The notes under the pieces were generated by a model that saw only the letters and a list, made by a program, of their open reading frames with translations, was not told the DNA's origin and did no database searches. From contig NC_062218.1 in the NCBI RefSeq assembly GCF_902686445.1, forward strand, positions 137,317,607 to 137,381,606: DNA of 64,000 nucleotides, read 5' to 3'. How positions within the stretch are numbered: the stretch's first letter is position 1; the number at the start of each line of letters is the position of its first letter. Of the stretch, positions 58,333 through 64,000 are shown piece by piece. The stretch comes from Sciurus carolinensis (lineage: Eukaryota > Chordata > Mammalia > Rodentia > Sciuridae). Both the position numbers and the translations under genes were made by a program.

Positions 58333-58457
58333 TATTTTTTTAATATTTTTTGGTTGTTGATGGACCTTTATTTATCTTTATGCAGTGCTGAGGATCGAAC
58401 CCAGTGCCTCACACATGCCAGGCAAGCTCTCTTCCACTGAGCCACAACCCCAGCCCA
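58333..58457 (-). mobile_element. tailed ID SINE in LTR
   Basis: Flanked by ctgggtaattta, which is LTR sequence. Confidence 0.92.
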
Positions 58458-58491
58458 GACTGGGTAATTTATAATGAATAATAATTTTCTG

Positions 58492-58680
58492 GGCATGGTG
58501 GCACATGGCTGTAATCCCACTGACTCTGGAGGATTGCAAATTCAAGGCCAGCCTCAGCAACTTTGCAAGGCCCTTTCTCAAAATGAAAAACAAAAAGAAC
58601 AAAAAGAACTGGGGATGTAGCTCAGTGGTAAAGCACCCCTTACGTTCAATTCTCAGTATCACCCCCCCCCCAAAAAAAAA
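58492..58680 (+). mobile_element. B1-dID SINE in LTR
   Basis: Dimer with a C10/A10 end. Confidence 0.88.
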
Positions 58681-58999
58681 AGTATTGACTCACACTTCTG
58701 GAGTCTAAGTTCAAGATCAAGGTGATTGCAAGGGCCTTCATGCTGCATCATTATTTAACTAAGGCAGAAGGGCAAAGAGACAAAAGGGAACCAAACTCAC
58801 CCTTTTATGATGGCATTAGTCCCACCCATAAGGACAGAGTCCTCAAGGCCTAATCACCTCTCAGAGGTCCCATTTCATAATAATGTTATAAAAGCAATTA
58901 AATTGCAACATGTTTAAAGAGTTAGAGAGTCAAACCTTAGCACTTGGCATCGACTGGAAGAATTAACATGATTACCTTCAACATATATCTCACCTTAGC

Positions 59000-59210
59000 T
59001 TTTTTTTTTTTTTTCCAACCATAGATTGAACCCAAGGGTGCTTTATCACTGAGCTACATCCACAGACCAGTCCTTGTTATTTTTTGAGACAGGGGCTCAC
59101 TGAGTTTCTGAGAATATTGCTAAATTTCTAAGGCTGGCCTTGAACTTGGGGTTCTCCTATGTCAACCTCTAGAGTTGCTGGGATTATAGGCCTATACCAC
59201 TATAACCTGC
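59000..59210 (-). mobile_element. B1-dID SINE with target-site duplication
   Basis: Diverged dimer flanked by caccttagc. Confidence 0.85.
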
Positions 59211-59321
59211 TTCCCACCTTAGCCTTCCTTGCTTTACTTTTATAGGACTCTTCCTTAGGACCAATGTTTTCCCTCCCTCCTTTCCTTCATACCCTCCTTA
59301 ATTCCTTCCTCCCTTCTTTAC

Positions 59322-59377
59322 CCAGAAGTTGGTGCTTGCAAAGCACAGGCTCTACCACTGAGCTACACCCGCAGCCC
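59322..59377 (-). mobile_element. ID 5' fragment
   Basis: Only gtgcttgcaaagcacaggctctaccactgagctacacc is kept. Confidence 0.65.
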
Positions 59378-59477
59378 GCAATAATGCTTTCTTTAAGAAC
59401 AGGTGGAAGAGGCGGCTTCAATTACAAATTTTCATTACTGTCTCTTTTCCCCAACTCTGCAATAAATCTGCATGCAG

Positions 59478-59560
59478 TTGGATAGGATATAGCTCAGTGG
59501 GAGAGTGCTTGCCCTAACATACACAAGAACCTGGGGTCAATCCCCAGAACTGGAAAAATT
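59478..59560 (+). mobile_element. ID SINE
   Basis: Core readable from gatatagctcagtggg to atccccagaac. Confidence 0.82.
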
Positions 59561-59697
59561 TTTTTTCATTAAACACAAGCTAAATAACCACTTCTCACTT
59601 CTTAATTGCAAGAATTTATAATGGCAATTAAATTTCACCGTTATGAATTGGTGACTTATTTGAAAGAAATTGACCCAAAGCACCGTTTCCAATTTTG

Positions 59698-59796
59698 TTT
59701 TTTTTTTTAATTTTACTTTTTGCAGTGTTGGACATTGGACCCAGAGTTTTGTGCATGTTATGCAAGCACTTCTATCACTGAGCTACGCCCCATCCC
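59698..59796 (-). mobile_element. ID SINE, diverged
   Basis: Reversed core with gcagtgttggacattggacccag. Confidence 0.78.
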
Positions 59797-60354
59797 TCCC
59801 TTTGTGTTTCTTTCTATAAGGTTTTTACACCCAGGAAAATTGTGCCATAAAAAGATTTAGAGTGTGTGTGTACTAGAGAGAGAGAGAGGGAGAGATGATG
59901 GAAAGGGAAAAGAGAAAAGAAAATCAGTATATCTGGACTACAGATTCATTCTCAGTTCAAGTTTAGAAGTGGGGAGAGTTGGAGATTGAAAACTTGGAAA
60001 TTGCCGATGTTTTTGAAAAGTCTTGTGTACCCCCTAAAAGTATTTGTGTTTGTTATTCCAGGTAATCAGTAATGTAAGCCACAAATACTAATAGAGCTGT
60101 TATTTAGAAGGTTCTAAACAAAGACATAAAAATTCAACAATACTTCCTTTGGAGTTCACTATCTAATTGGAGAAACTAGATAAACAAAGAATCATGAAAA
60201 GAGAACTTTCAGTGAAACATGTAAAATGAACCCAATGTTCATTACCATCTCTTCCTGAAATAATCTAGCTAAAATGGCAGAAAAGAAGAAAACAAAACAG
60301 AAAAAAAAAATTAAGGCACTACTCAGCATTCTCATATATAAAAATATAAGGATT
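59797..60354. other. intergenic, unassigned
   Basis: Contains short TG and GA repeats only; no gene or mobile element identified. Confidence 0.5.
59868..59895. repeat. (TG)n / (GA)n short repeats
   Basis: gtgtgtgtgta followed by agagagagagagaggg. Confidence 0.8.
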
Positions 60355-60423
60355 TAGATATGTATGAGATTTATTATAAGAATTGGCTCATGTGATTACA
60401 GAGGTTAAGAATTCCCACAATCT

Positions 60424-60585
60424 GCCAGGCACAGTGGCGCACACCTGTAATCCCAGCAGCTCAGGAGGCTGAGGCAGGAGGATCGCCAGTTCAAAGCCAG
60501 CCTCAGCAAAAGTGAGGCACTAAGCAACTCAGTGAGACCCTGTCTCTAAATAAAATACAAAATAGAGCTGGGGATGTGGCTCAGC
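60424..60585 (+). mobile_element. B1-dID SINE, 3'-truncated
   Basis: The ID half stops after ggggatgtggctcagca. Confidence 0.88.
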
Positions 60586-60752
60586 ACATCATGATGGGAG
60601 TGTATGGTAGAACAAAACTTCTCGTTTTGTACCTAGGAAGTAAAAGAGAGAGAGAACGAGACTGAGGTCTTAAAATCCACTTGAAGGGAATACACCAATT
60701 AACCCAAAGATCTTGTTCTAAGGCCCCATTCTTACTTTCTAACACTTCTTAC

Positions 60753-60957
60753 TGGGCGCAGTGGCACGCACCTATAATCCCAGTGACTGAAGGCTCAAGC
60801 AGGAGCTGCTGAAGCCAGCCTCAGCAATTTAGCAAAGACCTAAACAACTTAGTGAGGCCCTGTCACAAAATAAAAAATAAAAAGGACTGGGGATGTGACT
60901 CGGTGGTTAAGTGCCCCTCGGTTCAGTCCCAAGTACCAAAAAAAAAAAAAAAAAAAA
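60753..60957 (+). mobile_element. B1-dID SINE
   Basis: Complete dimer with a 20-A tail. Confidence 0.9.
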
Positions 60958-61349
60958 GTTTCCACTATCTTTTCAAGACTGCCAAGCAGGTGACCTTTTA
61001 ACACATTGACCTTTGGGGGATATTCCAGATCCAAACTATAGCAGCATCCCTCATCCCTTAGCCCAATCATGTTGAAATTAATATAAAATCAACCATTATA
61101 GGAAATAAAGGAGTTGAGAGATGATAATTATTATAGAAGCTGAAAAGTGGATGCTAACTTAAATGATCAAAGAAGGCCAAAGCCTATGCTTTGCAGTGAG
61201 GAAAAATCAACAGGAAACAAATAGATTTAGGTCACAAAAATCTGAAAAGCCTCCAAACTTGAGGGCACCATGCACTTCAGTCAGCCCAGGTACAGAAAGG
61301 GCCTTGAAAACAGAAAGACTAGAAGAAAATTTATATAAAAATCATTGGG

Positions 61350-64000
61350 AAAAAGGAAATATCATGACAGACACCACTGAGATACATAACATAATGAGAA
61401 GCTACTTCGAAAATCTGTATTCCAACAAAATAGAAACTACCGAAGACATTGACAAATTTCTAGAGACATATGCTCCTCCCAAACTGAACCAGGAGGACAT
61501 ACACAATTTAAACAGATCAATATCAAGCAATGAAATAGAAGAAGTCATTAAAAACCTACCTTCCAAGAAAAGCCCAGGACCAGACGGATTCTCAGCTGAG
61601 TTCTACAAGAACTTCAAAGAAGAACTCATTCCAATACTTCTCAAAGTATTCCAGCAAATAGAAAAGGAGGGTACCCTACCAAACTCATTCCATGAAGCTA
61701 ATATCACCCTCATACCCAAACCAGGAAAAGACACATCAAGGAAAGAAAATTTTAGACCAATATCCTTGATGAACATAGATGCAAAGATCCTTAACAAAAT
61801 ATTAGCAAACCGTAACCAAAAACACATTAAGAAAATCGTGCACCACGATTAAGTGGGGTTCATCCCTGGAATGCAAGGATGGTTTAACATCTGTAAATCA
61901 ATAAACGTAATCCATCATGTCAATAGACTTAAAGATAAGAATCATATGGTTATTTCAATTGATGCAGAAAAAGCATTCAACAAAATACAACACCCCTTCA
62001 TGCTCAAAACACTAGAAAAAATAGGGATAGTAGGAACATACCTGAACATTGTAAAGGCTATTTATGCTAAGCCCATGGCCAACATCATTCTTAATGGAGA
62101 AAAACTGAAACCATTCCCTTTAAAAATGGGAACAAGACAGGGATGTCCTCTCTCACCACTTCTATTTAACATTGTCCTCGAAACTCTAACCAGAGCAATT
62201 AGACAGACTAAAGAAATTAAAGGGGTACAGATAGGAAAAGAGGAACTTAAGCTGTCACTATTTGCTGATGACATGATTCTATATTTAGAGGATCCAAAAA
62301 ACTCCTCCAGAAAACTTCTAGACATCATCAATGAATTCAGCAAAATAGCAGGGTATAAAATCAACATGCATAAATCTAAAGCATTTTTATATGCAAGTGA
62401 TGAAACATCTGAAAGGGAAATGAGGAAAACAACTTCATTTGCAATAGCCTCAAAAAAAAAAAAAAATACTTGGGAATCAATCTAACCAAAGAGGTAAAAG
62501 ATCTCTACAGTGAAAACTACAAAACATTGAAGAAAGAAATTGAGGAAGACCTCAGAAGATGGAAAGATTTCCCATGTTCTTGGATAGGCAGAATTAATAT
62601 TGTCAAAATGGCCATACTACCAAAAGTGCTGTACAGATTCAATGCAATTCCAATTAAAATCCCAATGAGGTACCTTACAGAAATAGAGCAAGCAATCATG
62701 AAATTCATCTGGAAGAATAAGAAACCCAGAATAGCTAAAGCAATCCTTAGCAGGAAGAATGAAACAGGGGGTATTGCAATACCAGAACTTCAACTATACT
62801 ACAAAGCAATAGTAACAAAAACGGCATGGTATTGGCACCCAAATAGACAGGTAGATCAATGGTACAAAATAGAGGACCTGGACACAAACCCAAATAAATA
62901 CATACTAGACAAAGGTGCCAAAAATATGCAATGGAGAAAAGATAGCCTCTTCAACAAATGGTGCTGGGAAAACTGGAAATCCATATGCAACAGAATGAAA
63001 CTAAACCCCTATCTCTCACCCTGCACAAAAATCAACTCACAATGGATCAAGAACCTTGAAATCAGACCAGAGACCCTGCATCTTATAGAAGAAAAAGTAG
63101 GTCCAAATCTTCAACTTGTTGGCTTAGGATCAGACTTCCTTAACAGACTCCCATAGCACAAGAAATAAAAGCAAGAATCAACAACTGGGATAAATTCAAA
63201 CTAAAAAGCTTTCTCTCAGCAAAGGAAACTATCAACAATGCAAAGAGAGAGCCTACAGAGTGGGAGAAAATCTTTGCCACTCATACTTCAGATAGAGCAC
63301 TAATTTCCAGAATATATAAAGAACTCAAAAAACTCTACATGAAGAATACAAATAACCCAATCAACAAATGGGCTAAGGATATGAACAGACACTTCACAGA
63401 AGATCTACAAGCAATCAGCAAACATATGAAAAAATGTTAAACATCTTTAGTAGTAAGAGAAATGCAAATCAAAACTACACTAAGATTCCATCTCACCCTA
63501 ATTAGAATGGCGATTATCAAGAATACAAGCAACAATAGGTGTTGGAGAGGATGTGGGGAAAAAGGTACACTCATAAATTGCTGGTGGGGCTGCAAATTAG
63601 TGCAGCCACTCTGGAAAGCAGTGTGGAGACTCCTTAGAAAACTTGGAATGGAACCACCATTTGACCCAGCTATCCCACTCCTTGGCCTATACCCAAAGGA
63701 CTTAAAATCAGCTTACTACAGAGATACAGCCACATCAATGTTCATAGCTGCTCAATTCACAATAGCCAGATTGTGGAACCAACCTAGATGTCCTTCAATT
63801 GATGAATGGATAAAGAAACTGTGGTATATATATATACAATGGAATATTACTCAGCCATAAAGAATAATAAAATTATGGCATTTACAGGCAAATGGATGAA
63901 ATTGGAGAATATCATGCTAAGTGAGATAAGCCAATCTCGAAAAACCAAAGGATGAATGATCTCACTGATAAGCGGATGATGACACATAATGGGGGGTGGG
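61350..64000 (+). mobile_element. young L1, ORF2 to 3'UTR, running off the window
   Basis: ORF2 from the linker before the reverse transcriptase through the C-terminus, with the catalytic FADD codons at 62,261-62,272 and [14 protein letters not shown] upstream. It is broken by a TAA at 61,850-61,852, a 15-A run at 62,452-62,466 that shifts frame, a one-base loss near 63,140, and a TAA near 63,437. The G-rich 3'UTR begins at about 63,985 and is cut by the window end, so the right duplication cannot be seen. The 5' junction is uncertain: frame stays open upstream to 61,163, but that part does not resemble ORF2. Confidence 0.9.

Larger units (their letters stand above)
58281..58945 (-). mobile_element. 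ERVL-MaLR LTR (MST/MLT1-like) with two SINE insertions
   Basis: Opens with tgtattagtccgttttg, the reversed 3' end of MaLR LTRs, then actgggtaatttata, gttcaagatcaaggtg, aaactcacccttttatgatgg, cctaatcacctctcagaggtcccat and ttgcaacatg. The SINEs at 58,333-58,457 and 58,492-58,680 interrupt it. Confidence 0.72.
60355..61045 (-). mobile_element. LTR remnant with two B1-dID insertions
   Basis: The pieces 60,355-60,423, 60,586-60,752 and 60,958-61,045 show LTR-like landmarks: ttggctcatgtgattacagag, gaacgagactgaggtctta and ggatattccagatccaaactatagca. The last is typical of reversed mammalian LTR starts. The family is not assigned. Confidence 0.5.

Noticed and set aside
61163..61349. N-terminal extension of L1 ORF2 or a separate small gene
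   Set aside because: The stretch is in frame with ORF2 but does not resemble its usual sequence; open by chance before the L1 junction.

Overview
The window is nuclear DNA of a squirrel-family rodent (Sciuridae; genus not resolvable). Two intron-containing vertebrate genes are recognisable by translation. The repeats point to a sciurid: about 95 tRNA-derived ID-type SINEs and B1-dID dimers (a 7SL-derived B1 half joined to an ID-like half), together with young L1s. No prokaryotic, plasmid or phage feature was seen.

Layout. Positions 1-10,634 carry the 5' end of HSPA4 on the minus strand: coding exon 2 at 82-139, a 10.4 kb intron, and coding exon 1 at 10,528-10,634. Its CpG-island promoter follows, with a three-unit heat-shock element at 10,931-10,945. 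Positions 11,100-31,380 are intergenic and SINE-dense, with no gene recognised. ZCCHC10 lies on the plus strand in four coding exons (31,579-31,619; 51,244-51,405; 52,992-53,033; 53,981-54,242). The exons join into one uninterrupted 168-codon frame with a CCHC zinc knuckle, a serine-rich region and a lysine tail. Its own CpG-island promoter is at about 31,380-31,870 and its 3'UTR probably ends near 54,940. Positions 54,950-64,000 are intergenic repeats, ending inside a young defective L1. The divergent HSPA4/ZCCHC10 order agrees with human 5q31.1; AFF4 would be expected beyond the right edge.

Most of the window is layered transposable elements whose order of insertion can often be read. There are ancient L2, L3/CR1, MIR, MER5A, Tigger-like and MaLR LTR remnants, old L1M/L1ME pieces, and younger L1s with target-site duplications. 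One L1 is inserted in another (33,246-36,518). One block of two opposed L1 pieces sits inside an LTR between 15-bp duplications (42,338-46,255). Several SINE pairs occupy a single target site, which is then present three times.

I found no previously undescribed gene system. The observations most worth checking are the tRNA-like insertion at 33,834-33,926, the repeated use of single SINE target sites, the opposed-L1 block at 42,338-46,255, the heat-shock element overlapping a TCTCGCGA motif, and near-identical young L1 tails flanking ZCCHC10 exons 2-4. SINE boundaries were read by eye and are good to about 5-15 bases unless a target-site duplication is given.
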